A stretch of DNA of 64,000 bases from Hydrangea macrophylla (Eukaryota; Streptophyta; Magnoliopsida; Cornales; Hydrangeaceae). This document shows, in pieces, positions 24,475-36,847 of this stretch (positions within the stretch are counted from its first letter, which is position 1; every line of letters begins with the position of its first letter). The DNA lies in assembly GCA_033977485.1 (NCBI GenBank), contig CM066998.1, positions 58,990,274 through 59,054,273 on the forward strand, given 5' to 3'. A model generated the notes under the pieces. It was given only the letters and a program-made list of their open reading frames with translations, did no database searches and was not told the origin of the DNA. The position numbers and the translations under genes were made by a program.

Positions 24475-24930
24475 TCCCATCTTTCTTTTATCTCTCTTTT
24501 TTCATTTTTTGAGCGTTTGGAAAGGATACACATACATTTGGATGCCTGTATATACTCATTTTGATGATGGCTCTTAGATAGCTGGGAAAGGATAGGCATT
24601 TGCATACCTTATGGTCATTTTTTATTTCTCTGCATGCTTCTATTTTGATGATTACGACCATGGCTTGGTCACGCATTTTATTGCTTGTGAATGCTGCATT
24701 TTATGAATGTGACAATGGCTTGGTCCTACATTTTATTTTATATGGATGATGAAGGCTTATAACTATGATCAATGCCTTTATTATTCATTTTTTGTAAATG
24801 ATGAATGTGACCATAGTTAGGTCTATTGTGCGTGACGCGATCTGATGTACACGTTTTATTGTATATTCAATTTTTTGTTTGCAGGTTGGGCTAAAAACAT
24901 TACAAATAGGTTGTGGCAAAAATTAGCTTC
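24475..24930. other. Spacer between the antisense genes
   Basis: T-rich sequence with three loose repeats of a GACCATGGCTTGGTC-like word (about 24655, 24715, 24805). No reading frame of note. It may be the 3' end of the PMD transcript. Confidence 0.4.
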
Positions 24931-24935
24931 CTTGC

Positions 24936-25096
24936 GGCACTCAGTTAGACCTGCGTAGCACTCAGAGAGTGTCGCAGCGGTAGTCAGTAAATGCCGTACG
25001 AAATTCCTGGACTGTCGCGCGGCACTTTCTAGAGTGTCCTTCGGTATCTCGAGTGCCGCTCGAAGGTCTGGGTAGATCTACTTCTCTTTTTATACT
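24936..25096 (+). promoter_or_regulatory. 21-bp palindromic array and TATA box upstream of the DUF7745-like gene
   Basis: Unit starts are at 24936, 24957, 24979, 25000, 25021 and 25043, a 21-22-bp period. A TTTTTATACTC word lies at about 25088-25098, and the ATG of the gene is at 25163. The layout (array, then TATA 40-140 bases later) is the same as in the Tat LTRs. Confidence 0.6.
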
Positions 25097-25171
25097 CTAT
25101 TTTTCTCAAAACAAAAGAAAACTCTGCAAAACACCTCCCCCCCTTCTCCATTTTCTCTTCAGATGGCTCCC

Positions 25172-28100
25172 TGTAGACACCCCATTTTGTTGGCTATCAG
25201 ATTTAGGAGATCCATAGCTTGGTGATTCACAATGATCGAAAAAGACTCAAAAAGGATTCCTGGAAGTTAGTTCTATCTCTCAAAATGCTCAGAATGACCA
25301 AAATGCCCTTGAAAGCCCAAAAATTCCCTAATTTGGACCAAAAGTTCTAGAAATATGCTACGTCGTAAGAAAAGTGATAAAATGAGTTTTCAAGCAACCA
25401 GTTGACCGGTTTGACCCAGGTTTGACCAAGATTTGATCAAAATCATCCAAATTCTCCAGAAAGTTCCAAGATCATTCTAGATCATGTGAAAAGTACTAAA
25501 ATGAGTTTTAAAAGAAAATCGGACGAAAACGTCAGCTCTTGGAAGCTCCCAGAGGTTCCCAGAACTTCTTGGAGATCCCAGGTTTGATCGATTTGACCTA
25601 AAAGTGGACTTTGAAACTAGAGTGCTGTATCATTTTTCAAACATCTTAAATAGATACTAGAGGTCCATAGCTTTCCAACGGTATATCACACATAATTTCT
25701 GGATTTAAAACGAATTTATTATGAATTTTTGAAGGTGAAAAAGGCAATTAAATTGACTTTTATTGCGAATACCGCAAAACTTTTCAAAGTGACCTATCTT
25801 TGAACTATTTTTTTATGGAAAGTAAACTCCATTACCTTTCCAACAGTATATTACAAGCTCAATTTGTAGTTCGTATACATTTTCTATGAATTTCGGACGA
25901 AATAGGGCCTTTTCGCGAATACCGGAACCTCTGGGGGGACCTAAACGTAATTTTTTGGGTATCCGAGGAACAGTGCCGCGGTGGCACTGTGCCACTGCCT
26001 CAGCGGCACTCAACCCCCGTAGAATCCATTTTTGTAATTTATTTTGGGGTCTAAATTGAATAATTGAAAGCCAAAACGACGTAGTTTCTTGTTCACAGAT
26101 GTTTGGGACCAACGGGAACACTTTTTAAATCCCAAAACCACCCCAAGTTGGCCTATATAAACCCCCCTTTGCTCTTCATTTTGAGGGGGCTAAGTGAAAA
26201 GTTTGAGAAAGTTGTAGAGAGAAAGAGAGATAGAGATAGGTTTAGAAGAGAGAAAGGGAGCTTCTCTCACTAATTTTCTATAAGAAAGTGAGTTCTAATC
26301 TTGTTTTCTTCAATTATCTCTCATATACTTCACATTCAAATACCCCCCTCCCCCCCCCCCCCCAATCGCCATTCTTGATCATTCTTGAGTTCGAAAGCTA
26401 CTTCCATGTCCAAATGTCAATATCTATGAGTGAAACACCAAGCTACAAGTCCAATACCACATTAATGTTCATCTCTTCTTCCCCAATTGCTTCTTGATTT
26501 TTATTTGATTAGTAACTAGTTCATCATCATCGAAGTGATAACATGAAGTTTGAGGTGAGTGAATCCTTATGGATAGTAGCTCTTAACCTAAGAAACATGT
26601 TTGATAGATGATGATTAAAACTTCAATACTTCCAAAGTATTCTTGAAGTTATGCTCAAATGAAAATAAATCTCTCCAACAATCTTGGAAGTTCTTGACTT
26701 GAGTTTGATGTTGGTTTCCCAAGTGGTTTTAATCCCCTTTTAGTGCTAGAAATGTGCTTTCAAAACCCCTCTAAAACCCCCAATATTTGGATTCCAAGGA
26801 AATAAACCATGTTTTCTCAAGAAATCTTCAAAACAGTGAATGATCCGAGTTCAAAGATTTCTCTAGAACTCAATACTCAATGTATAGATGCAAGACCACT
26901 TGGAAAGTCTTCCTAACTCATTAGAGAACACCCACGATTTTTGGTTTGGTTTGAAAACACATGGAAGGGTTACATTTTGAACCAAACATTCCTTCCAGAC
27001 ATTTTGTTTTTGCTGCCATAGCAGCTTGGTTGATTTTCAACTTGTTTTCCAAAAACCTTTTCCAAAAGGGGTGGTCCCAACTCATTTTTCCTTGGCACTT
27101 TAGTGTCTTAGGGAACTTTCTGTATAATATGGGTCTCTAGATGTTTTGTTTTCATGTTCTAAGGTTTTTTGATATTTCAATCGATAGTACAGACTCTGTT
27201 TTTGAGTATCCTCTATTGTTTATATCATTTCTCTCAATCTGTAATATTTATTGAATATTGGATTTTTGATATGTGTTCTATACACAATAAGGATGATCTC
27301 CATAAAAAAAATCATGAACTAAAAACATTTCTAACCCCACTTTTCATTTTTCACAAGATTAACTCACTGTTTTGTCCACTATTCACAGCAAGCATACTTT
27401 TACTTTCATTCTTTGATTTGATGCTCACATGCACTCCAAATTAGTTCATATCTTAGGAAGTAGTCCATACTACATTTGTACATATCCTATGATGATTTAC
27501 TTCATACATTCATGCATACTCTAGACTCCCAAGCCACTTTAGAAAGTCCATGTACACAAACACACTACAACCTTTGCACATTTTAGGATCATATATTGCA
27601 TCCATGCAAGATTTGGGGTTTTTGTGACTCTTAGTCTAAGAAGATTATAAGGAATGAATTTGATCACACGTTCATGCTTTCCCCCGATCTAATCTTCCTT
27701 TCTCATCCATCCCGGGGATTGAGAAATCTTCTTTCCTTAAAGATTAACATGCATTATACTAGGATGCTAAGCATATTTTGATATCTTTGATTATTTGTTT
27801 CGAGAATAATTCATGTCCCCCCTTCTAGACTAGGGAAACTTGATTACTTGATATGTCATTAGACGATTTTTCTTAGGTTTGTTTGAGTGATCTTTCACCT
27901 TTGCATTGTGTGGTATTTGGCTTAGATTTTATGAATGATATCTTATCTTTTAATCTTCCATTTCAAGATTCTTATGTGATGTAATATACTATCATAGTAT
28001 TAATTGTCGAACCAAACATAGTATTAGATGATTATTTGGATGCTAAATGAGGCTCTTTGAGAGACGGGACATGTTGAGGGTGTTTTAGTCGTGGTAAAGG

Positions 28101-28343
28101 CTCTTTCCTTTCTCGTACCAAAACCCCGAACCAAGTTCTTTGGTTATGAAGGGCCAGTGCCCTTTATCCATTTGGATGAGTCAAATTGGGTTTCTGGGTT
28201 CCCTAAAGACCAGGTGGCGACTTTGTATCTGTTTTCAATAGACCCTTTCTTTTCTTTCAAATCATTTTCAAAACAAAGGAAAATCAATTCCGAAATCCCA
28301 GAAACAGAACTGGGGGTGGGCTCACGGAGGCTGCATGTCCACA
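25172..28343 (+). repeat. Element B 5' LTR
   Basis: 3172 bp, TGTAGACACC at the start and GTCCACA at the end. It aligns along its length with 35767-40699 apart from the 1.6-kb insertion there. A C-run at about 26344-26363 is a likely slippage site. The short reading frames inside are shadows. Confidence 0.9.
25983..26160 (+). promoter_or_regulatory. Element B 5' LTR promoter: two palindromic units and TATA box
   Basis: GTGCCGCGGTGGCAC lies around 25973-25987 and CAGCGGCACTC at 26001-26011, cores 22 bp apart. CCTATATAAACC lies at about 26152-26163. The 3' LTR has three units here instead of two. Confidence 0.6.
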
Positions 28344-28346
28344 ATC

Positions 28347-28364
28347 TGGCGACTCTGCTGGGGA
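28347..28364 (+). other. Element B primer binding site
   Basis: TGGCGACTCTGCTGGGGA, three bases after the LTR end CCACA. This complements a tRNA 3' end of the tRNA-Arg type (see the longer match in element C). The match stops after 18 bases here. Confidence 0.8.
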
Positions 28365-28939
28365 TTTTTTATTTTCAAAACAAAATAATACAGAGGTTTG
28401 ACTCATAAGAAGCATCCTTAAAATCATCTTTTTTACTGTGTTTGGTTCACCACATTTCACTCCTGCATTTCCCCTTCGACTGTGTCTGAAATGCGGCGTT
28501 GACATTGTTCAAGCCTTGTTGTGCCAGGGCAAAAGTCACCGTTGATACTATACCTTCCAAAGTATATCAAAAAGAGTAAACACTTCCGTACTGTCTCTCT
28601 GACGGTATATTGGAACTCTCGTCAACGTACTGTTTCATAGGACTGTTCATTTATCTTTTCAGATAGGACAATGTGACATAATTGTTGTATGCCCTGATGG
28701 GATTACCTGCGCGGTGTAGACGCTTATGTGGCATGAGGCAGAACCTCTTTCTTAAGATTCCGAAGGCAATCACTCACATGTGATTACATTGAGTTAACCT
28801 GCCTAGGCACCATGGTAAGGATGTCTGCTCCATGATCACAAGGATATACATCACAAATCTTGTTTGTTGGTCCTAAGACATAGGAGTATGAAAACTTGCT
28901 AGACAGTATGATCACTGTCATCACTCACTCCCGTCATAT

Positions 28940-29700
28940 TTACCAGTTTCTCTCAGAAACTCTGTATAAATCTCCCAGATATACCAGTTTTTCCCAGAAA
29001 CTCTGTCCAACTCACATTGAAATGCCCATTTCTTCCAGAAACTCTGTCCAAATCACCTAGATTTCCCAGAAATACCTATTTTTCCCTGAAACTCTATCCA
29101 AATCTTCCAGATTCCCAGATGTACCAGTTTCTCCCAGAAACTCTGTCTAAATCTCCTAGATTTTCCAAATATACCTGTTTTCCCAGAAGCTCTGTCCAAA
29201 TCTCCCAAATATACCAGTTTGTCCCAGAAGAAACTCTGTCTAAATCCCCTAGATTACCCAAAAGTCTCAGTTTCTCCCAGAAACCCCGATATACTTGTTT
29301 CTCCTTAAAACTCTGTCCAACTCACCCACTCAGTCCAAATCTCCCAAATTTCCCGAAAATCCCAGCAATTCCGTCCAAACTTCCCAGAAATGCTTAGATG
29401 TACCAATTTCTCCCAGAAATTCTGATTTCCCAATTTTTCCCAGATGCTCTATCCAATCCGCCAAGATTTCCCATAAATCCCTGTTTATCCCAGAAACCTT
29501 GGAATCCCTGCTTTTCCCAGAAACCTTTCCCAATTTACCTTGTTTCTCCTAAATCTCTGATTTCTTAATTCCTCCCAGAAACTCTGTTTCTTTCAAAAAC
29601 ATTGTCCAAATCACCTAGATTTCCCAGAAATCCCTATTTCCTAAAAACCCTGCCAAAATTTACCCAGATTTCCCAAAAATCTCTACTTATAAAATTTCCC
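28940..29700 (+). repeat. Degenerate tandem repeats in the element B leader
   Basis: More than a dozen imperfect units built on TCCCAGAAACTCTGTCCAAAT and TCTCCCAGATATACCAGTTT, about 35-60 bp each, with variable loss of parts. Reading frames across it simply translate the repeat (PETLSKSPRF) and are not taken as genes. 28365-28940 and 29700-30177 show no recognisable feature. Confidence 0.65.
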
Positions 29701-30177
29701 CGATCCTCATTCCTCAAAGAGCAAATCTGCTTTCCTCACCCTCCCCATGACAGTGACCATCTTGGAAAGAAAAGTTAACACACTCTGTATGGTTAGGACC
29801 TTACTTACTTAACTGCTATATGTTAGAAGTAGGGGCATCATATAGATTAGGGTTTGCATCTGCATACTTATCTCATATGCATACACAATTCATGTGTCAA
29901 TCTCTACACATCTAATGCATACATATCATCATCCTCGCTCATCTCAATCGTAGTTTAGAAGTCGTATATATACTGCAACTGTCATTGGTTCGCATCGATG
30001 AATTCTTCAAAATTCTGATCATCTCTCCCCACTAGGAGTCCATAAGAAGTATTTCGAGCCTCTACTAATTTGGGCTTTTACTTCTATTTACAGAAAATTG
30101 TAGCCCAGGGTAAAGACACTTTTGTACCTCCCCGAATTCACTATCTTAATCATAGGCTAGACCATCATCGATCCAAC

Positions 30178-30720
30178 AATGGCCTACAAGGCTCTGGAAG
30201 AGAAAGTGAACAAGCTACAAACCACTGTTGAGTAGTTGAGTTTAAGGGTTAGTCGATTTGAGAAGATGGCACAGAGCATTGGCAAAGAGCTGTTTGAAAT
30301 GGAAACCAGAATAGAGAATGCCATCAGAGAAGAAAAGTTCAAGAAGGATGAACCCCAACACCAGTCCAAGAGGCCTAAATACTCCCAAAACTCCCTAGAT
30401 GTCAACGCCCTGTGTAGCCAACCCATGACATACCCTCATCAGCCATACCAATCCTCCAACCAAACCACTAGTTTCCCCATACCTTTGCCAAGCTATATAT
30501 CTCCCTTTCCTCAACCCTGGAGCGCCTGCTCAAGAAAGGCCATCTCCAACTACTTCAACCTCGGGATGCCCCACCACTACCAAACTGTGATATGTCCAAG
30601 CATTATGCCTACCATTAAACCTATGGCCACAATACCAATGATTCCATGAACCTTCGCCATGATATCCAGGACCTCATCGACCAAAATATCATTGAGCCAC
30701 CACCCATCTAATCCCATATC
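30178..30720 (+). pseudogene. Element B gag remnant, internally deleted
   Basis: Starts MAYKALEEKVNKLQTTVE, stop, then FEKMAQSIGKELFEMETRIE and NAIREEKFKKDEPQ, parallel to the RIEDAIQEG-IKKEEQ block of element A gag, and DVNALC (A: DVNALS). After a frameshift near 30520, LLKKGHLQLLQPRD and NLRHDIQDLIDQNIIEPPP match A's KGHLRLLEPRP and RLRHEIQDLIDNKVISEPP. The CHH zinc-binding residues between them are lost. The whole N-terminal capsid-like part is missing. Confidence 0.65.
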
Positions 30721-32284
30721 ACCCCAAAATGTCAGCTTCATTGAAACTAAAGCCCCTGGCTTATCTATTCGAGTGATCCCTTTTGCTGATGCTAGTGAAT
30801 GTTGAACCTGTGCAAGTGAAGTGATGGTGTTTGGGACTTTTGCCAACAAAACAAATAAGGTTGCTCTTTCAAAAAAAGATAATAATAAGCGAGTCACCGT
30901 GACACTCCACTTGAGACCAGGTCGAGTCGAGTCGAGTCGAGTCTGTCATATGTTTTGAGTCTATTTCAAGTTTAGTCTTGTGGTCGACTCTGTCTGTCAT
31001 TGAGTTGTTAATGAGTTTGTAATCCTTCTCTATTGCTGGAATGAAATCTCATTTTACCTAATCTGATATATCTAGTCATCAATGCACAAATCATCGAACT
31101 AAAATGTCACTTTTCAAATTATCATGGATATTACTTTGCTAATAAATTTTTGCATCAAACAAAAAAAGAATCCTAAAAAGGTCAACGTCAATTTCACGCT
31201 GACACCGATGAAGAGCCGAGAATTGAATAGTCTTACTTTAGGAATTTAAAAGATGCTTTTGCTCAAATCTCAAAAAAACATACTTGTGCCTTGCCCAACA
31301 CCCTTTTTCCACCATTTTAAAGCCTTAAGCCCAATCCAATGGGTAGCCATACAATCTGTCTATTGAAAGCAGTGTAGACCTAGTCCTTGATGCTAGCCAA
31401 ACACTTTCAATGAGTTCCTTCTCCCCTTTCAATACAAAAAAAAAGAGAAAAATTGAAAGAAAAGAAAAGCTCGCTAGGTTGAAAACCCGAAAGGGCACCT
31501 AGGTAAAAGTTTGAGCTGAAAAGGTGTTGATTTCCATAATCTGACCATAGCCAGTCAAAAAGATAGAGAGAGAGAGAGAGAAAAAAAAAAAGAAAAAAAG
31601 GAAGGAAGAGGAAATTTTTGATGAGACAAATGAGAGAATTGTACACTTCAAGGCACATCATGAGAATGTGTCTAGATCACATTTCAAAAGGCTCGGAACG
31701 ACCACAAATAAATTTTGAGAACTGACATGTACATTCTGGAATTCTGAGATTGTGATCAAAAGATCTCACAAGAATCAACTACATAAAAAGTAAAATTGAC
31801 TGGCTAGGCGAAAGTGAAAAGGATCAATCCTCAAAATAAAAAGAAAAGAAAAGAAAGGGAGACCGAAACTGAATTTTCTTATTCAAGGCTACCACAAGTG
31901 AGCTAAATTTGAACTTCTTTCACGATTGGCTTGAAAAAACCCTCAACCAATTTCTTGTTTTGAACTACGCTCAACCTAATTCCCACTCGGGGATACGTAG
32001 GCAACCGCATCGGTTCGGTCGACACCATCATAATCAACCCCCCCTTCTTTCAAAGCCTTGGCCTGAACTACATTGGACCTGATCCCTACTCGGGGGTACG
32101 TAGGCAGACTTTAAAAAAGAAAAGAAGGATGGCTCGCTAGGTCAAAAATTTAAAAGGATGCCTAGGCAAAAATTAGAGCTAAATCCAGAGTGAGCAATAA
32201 CAAAAGAGAGAAAATAGCTCGCTAGGTCACTTCACCAGTGCCTAGGCAAAAGTTATGAGCATATGAGAGATTAAAATCATGGTC
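30721..32284 (+). other. Element B interior, non-coding
   Basis: No coding region. It holds a (GA)n/(A)n tract at about 31563-31600, GCTCGCTAGGT..GCCTAGGCAAAA modules at about 31470-31510, 32120-32165 and 32217-32250 (seen inverted in element C near 55290-55375), and two copies of the conserved hairpin (31965-32000, 32068-32103). Confidence 0.55.
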
Positions 32285-32500
32285 CTTGCCTCAATCCAGA
32301 AATTACCTTCCACACTAGGGGCAAACTTCGACTACCTGCCTCGTTTGCCTAAATTTTACTATCTACCCTTCATACAAGGGGCAAACTTCGGTCACCTACC
32401 TCGTTTGCCTAAAACCTCCAATAAACCATCATCCAAACTAGGGGCAAACTCCGTTTGCCTAATGCAATCCCTTCACACCAAGGGCAAGTTTTCAAGTCAC
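32285..32500 (+). repeat. Short tandem repeats containing the PPT-like word AGGGGCAAAC
   Basis: Three or four ~60-bp units with AGGGGCAAACTTCG and CCTCGTTTGCCTAAA. The GGGGCAAAC core is the same as in the real polypurine tract (35753-35766). Inverted equivalents (GTTTGCCCCTAG) lie at about 42166, 42212, 54290 and 54330 in the other elements. Confidence 0.6.
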
Positions 32501-33219
32501 CAAGTTGTTTTGAAAATTTTTGAAATAGAGTATCTTTTATTCTATAAGCTAAGGCACTAATTCTAAACACATCTTGGGAGAATCAAAGAATTGATTAGAT
32601 CAATAGGGAGGAACTTTCAAAATTTAGATTCATCAGCAAAGTGCTATCATGTTAAGATGAGGAGTAAACATAAAAGATAAGCGATACATCATTTATGACA
32701 GAGGCACATTGGATCATGGCAATTTAAGAAATTCATATCTAGGTCAATCCTTCTTTGTTTGAGTCAGTAGTAATGTAATTAAAAGTGTGTCAGAGATCGA
32801 GGTTTCATGCAAACTAACCCAACTTTCCTTGTCATCGTCATTCCTGTTAAGTCCATTCGTCCTGATTGTCTCAAATGTGTGGGTTTAAGGTGATTCCTAA
32901 TTATAAAAATGTGGATACAAGCAGAAGTACCAAACATCATTACTGCACTAGTCAAGGTTACAACATGTGAAGTGTCCCAAGTACGAGTGGCATAAACTCA
33001 TAAGTGATTGCAACTACAAACCAATAGTTGTTTCTCATGGTGGATGATCGGAAAAAATATAACCAATACCAAGAAATTGTTGCTGTTCTATTTAGAATCC
33101 AGTTGTGTTGATAAAGGGTGTCAATAAGATGCGTTGTTGAGGTGTTTGATGGCCTAAAGTCTAGATGTGTTGATGAGATGTGTTGTTGAGGTATTTTAGG
33201 GCTCAGAGTCCAAGTTTAC
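32501..33219 (+). other. Element B interior, no feature recognised
   Basis: AT-rich non-coding sequence between tandem arrays. Nothing recognised on either strand. Confidence 0.4.
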
Positions 33220-33560
33220 TGATGAGATGTTTTTGTGAGGGTGTTTTAGGGCCTAGAGATTAGAGGAGCATCGAGGAACACCAGGAGAGTTGAGAAGCAT
33301 TGTTGGAGCATCAAAGAATATCAGGAGAGTTGATAAGCATCGTTCGAAAGTAGAGTAACATCGAGGAACATCAGAAGTGTTTAGGAGTATTATCGAAGAG
33401 GAGCATCAGATGTGTTGAGGAGCATCGTTGAAGAGTTGAGGAGCATCAGATGTGTTGAAGAGCATCATTGAAAGAGCATCAGATGTGTTGAGGAGCATTA
33501 GAAGAGTAGAAAAGCATCATTGAAAAGTTGAGGAGCATCGTTAAGATTTGATCAACCGCG
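33220..33560 (+). repeat. GAGGAGCATC minisatellite
   Basis: Imperfect units of about 30-45 bp built on GAGGAGCATCAGATGTGTTG and GAGCATCGTTGAAGAGTT. Purine-rich on this strand. Confidence 0.65.
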
Positions 33561-34030
33561 AGAGATTAAGATATGGGTCTGGTCAGAAGGTTTGATCAAC
33601 CATGAGAGATTCAGAGATGGGTCCTGGTTCTTGGTCAGAAGATTTGATCAACCATGAGAGATTCAGAGATGGGATCTTGGTTCTAGGTCAAGAATTGAAA
33701 AAAAGATTCTCAGAGAGTCCAGAAAAGAATCAGCTCTCGAAGGCCCTAATCGACTCTTTTGGATTGGGCATTGCAAAATTTGATTAACCACAAGAGATTC
33801 AGAGATGGGTCCTGGTTCTCGGTCAGAAGATTTGATCAACCGTGAGAGATTCAAAGACAGAATCTTGGTTCTAGGTCAATAATTGAAAGAGAGATTCTCA
33901 GAGAGTCCAGAAAAGAATTAGCTCTCGAAGGTCCTAACCGGCTCTTCGGTCCGACCATTGCAAGATTTGATCAACTGTAAAAGATTCGGATTTGGATCCT
34001 AGTTCTCGGTCAAGAGAAACAATTAAAGAG
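33545..34030 (+). repeat. TTTGATCAACC minisatellite
   Basis: Units with GATTTGATCAACCRTGAGAG, ATTCAGAGATGGGTCCTGG and TTCTCGGTCAGAAG, about 55 bp in the simple form and about 180 bp when a GAATTGAAA..GAGAGTCCAGAAAAGA segment is included. At least six unit starts are seen. Confidence 0.65.
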
Positions 34031-34059
34031 AGATCCCAGAAAGAGTCGTTTCATCCCCA

Positions 34060-35010
34060 GCAATCGTATCGATTCGTACATCATCAGTTCTTTTGATCAC
34101 GGTTAGTCCAACCATTGGTCCAATCCATGACAATCATAGTAGTTCACTGTAGACTTGTCATCTCGATTAGTACATCGTTAGTCCAATCCACGATAGTCAC
34201 AGTAGTTCACTGTCGACTCATCATCTTGACTCGTACATCATCAATTCTTTTGATCACGGTTATTCCAACCGTTGGTCCAATCCATGATAGTCACAGTAGC
34301 TCACTATTGACTCATCATCTCGATTCGTACGTCATCAATTCTTTTGATCACGGTTAGTCCAACCGTTGGTCCAATTCATGACAGTCACAGTAGTTCATTG
34401 TCGACTCGTTATCTCGATTAGTACATCGTCAGTCTAATCTATAATAGTCACAGTAGTTCACTGTCGACTCTTCATCTCGATTCGTACATCGTTAGTCCAA
34501 TCCATGATAGTCACAGTAGTTCACTGTCAACTCATCATCTCGATTCGAACATCGTCAGTTCTTTCGATCACGATTATTCCAACTGTTGGTTCAATCCATG
34601 ACAGTCAAAGTAGCTCACTATCTCTATTTGAACATCGTTATTTCTTTTGATCACGGTTAGTCCAACCGTTGGTCCAATCCATGACAATCATAGTAGTTCA
34701 CTGTCGACTCATCATCTTGATTAGTACATGTCAGTCCAATCCATGATGGTTATGGTAGTTCACTATTGACTCGTCATCTCGATTCGTACATCAACAGTTC
34801 AATCCATGACAGTCACAGTAGTTCACTGTGGACTCGTCATCTCGATTCATACATCAGCAGTTTAATCCATGACAGTCACAGTAGTTCACTATCGACTCAT
34901 CATCTCGATTAGTACATTGTCAGTTCTTCTGATCACGGTTAGTCCAACCATTGGTACAACCCATGACAGTCATGGTAGTTCACTGAATACTCATCATCTC
35001 GATTCGTGCA
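34060..35010 (+). repeat. ~75-100-bp minisatellite, about 12 units
   Basis: Units carry CAATCCATGACAGTCACAGT, AGTTCACTGTCGACTCATC, ATCTCGATTCGTACATC and, in the longer form, GATCACGGTTAGTCCAACCG. Long and short forms alternate. The short frames here are translations of the repeat. Confidence 0.7.
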
Positions 35011-35752
35011 TTATTTTTCCATTAATCATCATTTGTTTATCATCACTCCCATTCAAAATATGTCGTGTTCATCGTTCTCTTTCAAAATCTTGGGCTTCCA
35101 TGTCCATTAATGGGGCTTCCGTGTCCGTCGCTTGACATCTCGGGCTTTCATGTCCATCACATGACATCTTAGGGCTTTAGTGTCCGTCTCCTAATTTCCA
35201 GGACTTCCATGTCTGTCGGTTATCTTTAATTGTCATCCTCAAGGACCACACATCCGGTCCCATTCGCTTGCTAAATACACCAGCCAAAATTCAGAAGTTT
35301 GCTCCGAGACCCAGAGTCTTCAACACCTTGGTATTCTTATCGGGATCTACCACTGCATTAAAGTAAAGGAAAGACTAGCACGACATAAGTCCACTCGGAG
35401 TGGCATACTCCCCATAGCACCAGCTCATACTACGATCAGAACACTAGGCATTATAGGAATCATGACGTAATTCATATCACATCCACGCATTGCATATCAT
35501 CCTCATAGCATAGCATCCTCCTGTCTTGTTGTGCATGTGTGATTTGTTCCTTTGTGCCCCGAACTACGTCTTGGTCTAATTCCCCTTGGGATACGTAGGC
35601 AACTCATGAAGAGCATGACTAGTACTAGCCCTCAACATCATCCTTGCATCTTTTGCAACGCTTTTATCGTAAATCTACAGCCTCCAAAAAGACCTGTCTG
35701 TTCAAAGCTTTGGCACTCGCTTGCGACATGCGTTGCCTCGCAAGTTCATGCC
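35011..35752 (+). other. Element B spacer before the 3' LTR
   Basis: It contains GGGCTTCCATGTCCATYR-like repeats at 35085-35220 and one conserved hairpin copy (35564-35598). No coding region is recognised. Confidence 0.5.
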
Positions 35753-35766
35753 AAAGAGGGGCAAAC
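35753..35766 (+). other. Element B polypurine tract
   Basis: AAAGAGGGGCAAAC directly abuts the LTR start TGTAGACACC. Element C has the same tract (GAAGAGGGGCAAAC) in the same place. Confidence 0.85.
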
Positions 35767-36646
35767 TGTAGACACCCCATTTTGTCAACTATCAGATTTA
35801 GGAGACACATAGCTTGATGGTTCACAATGATCGAAAAAGACTCAAAAAGGATTTCTGAAAGTTAGCTATATCTCTCAAATGCTCAGAATGACCAAAATGC
35901 CCTTGAAAGCCTAAAAACTCTCTGATTTGGACTAAAAAAGTTTTGGAAACATGCTACGTCATAAGAAAAGTGATAAAATTAGTTTTAAAGCAAAATCAGA
36001 TGAAATCGTCAGCTCCCAGAGACTCCCGGAAGTCCTAGAAGTTCCCGGAAAGTCCCCTTTGACCGGTTTGACCCAGGTTTGACCAGTTTTGATAAAGGTT
36101 TGACCGAAATCATCCAAATTCTCTTGAAAGTTTTGAGATCATTATAGATCATGTGAAAAGTACTAAAATGAGTTTTAAAAGAAAACCGGACGAAAACGTC
36201 AGCCCTTGAGAGCTCCCAAAGGTTCCTAGAACTTTCTGCAGATCCCAGGTTTGACTGATTTGACCTAAAAGTGGATATTGAAATCAAAGTGTTGTATCAT
36301 TTTTCAAACATTTTTCATAAATACTAGAGGTCAATAGCTTTCCAATGGTATATCGCACATAATTTTTGGATTTAAAACGAATTTATTATGAATTTCTGAA
36401 GGTGAAAAAGGTGAGCAAATCGACTTTTATCGCGAATACCGCAAATATTTTCAAAGTGACCTCTCTCCAAACTATTTTTTATGGAAAGTAGACTCCATTA
36501 CCTTTCTAACAATATATCACAAGTTCAATTTGGAGTTCGTATATATATTCTATAAATTTTGAACGAAATAGGACATTTTCGAGAATACCGAAACCTCTAG
36601 GGGCCTAAACATAATTTTTTAGGCATCCGAGGAGCAGTGTCGCAGC

Positions 36647-36847
36647 GGCACTAGGCCACTGCCGCGGCGGCACATGGCCAGTGCCGCAACAGCACTCAAA
36701 CCCCGCAGAATCCATTTTTGTAATTTATTTTGGGGTCCAAATTGAATAATTGAAAGTCAAAACGACGTAATTTCTTGTTCACAGATGTTTGGGACCAATG
36801 GGAACACTTTCTAAATCCCAAAAACACCCCAAGTTGGCCTATATAAA
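36647..36847 (+). promoter_or_regulatory. Element B 3' LTR promoter: three palindromic units and TATA box
   Basis: Unit cores at 36647, 36669 and 36691 (22-bp period), containing GGCCACTGCCGCGGCGGCAC. CCTATATAAAACC lies at about 36838-36850. Confidence 0.6.

Noticed and set aside
29017..29552. Proline/serine-rich protein frames at 29017-29397 and 29295-29552
   Set aside because: They translate a degenerate non-coding tandem repeat in the element B leader, and overlapping frames are equally open.
34115..35135. Reading frames in the 75-100-bp minisatellite
   Set aside because: The frame openness comes from repeat units without stops; no domain and no start context.
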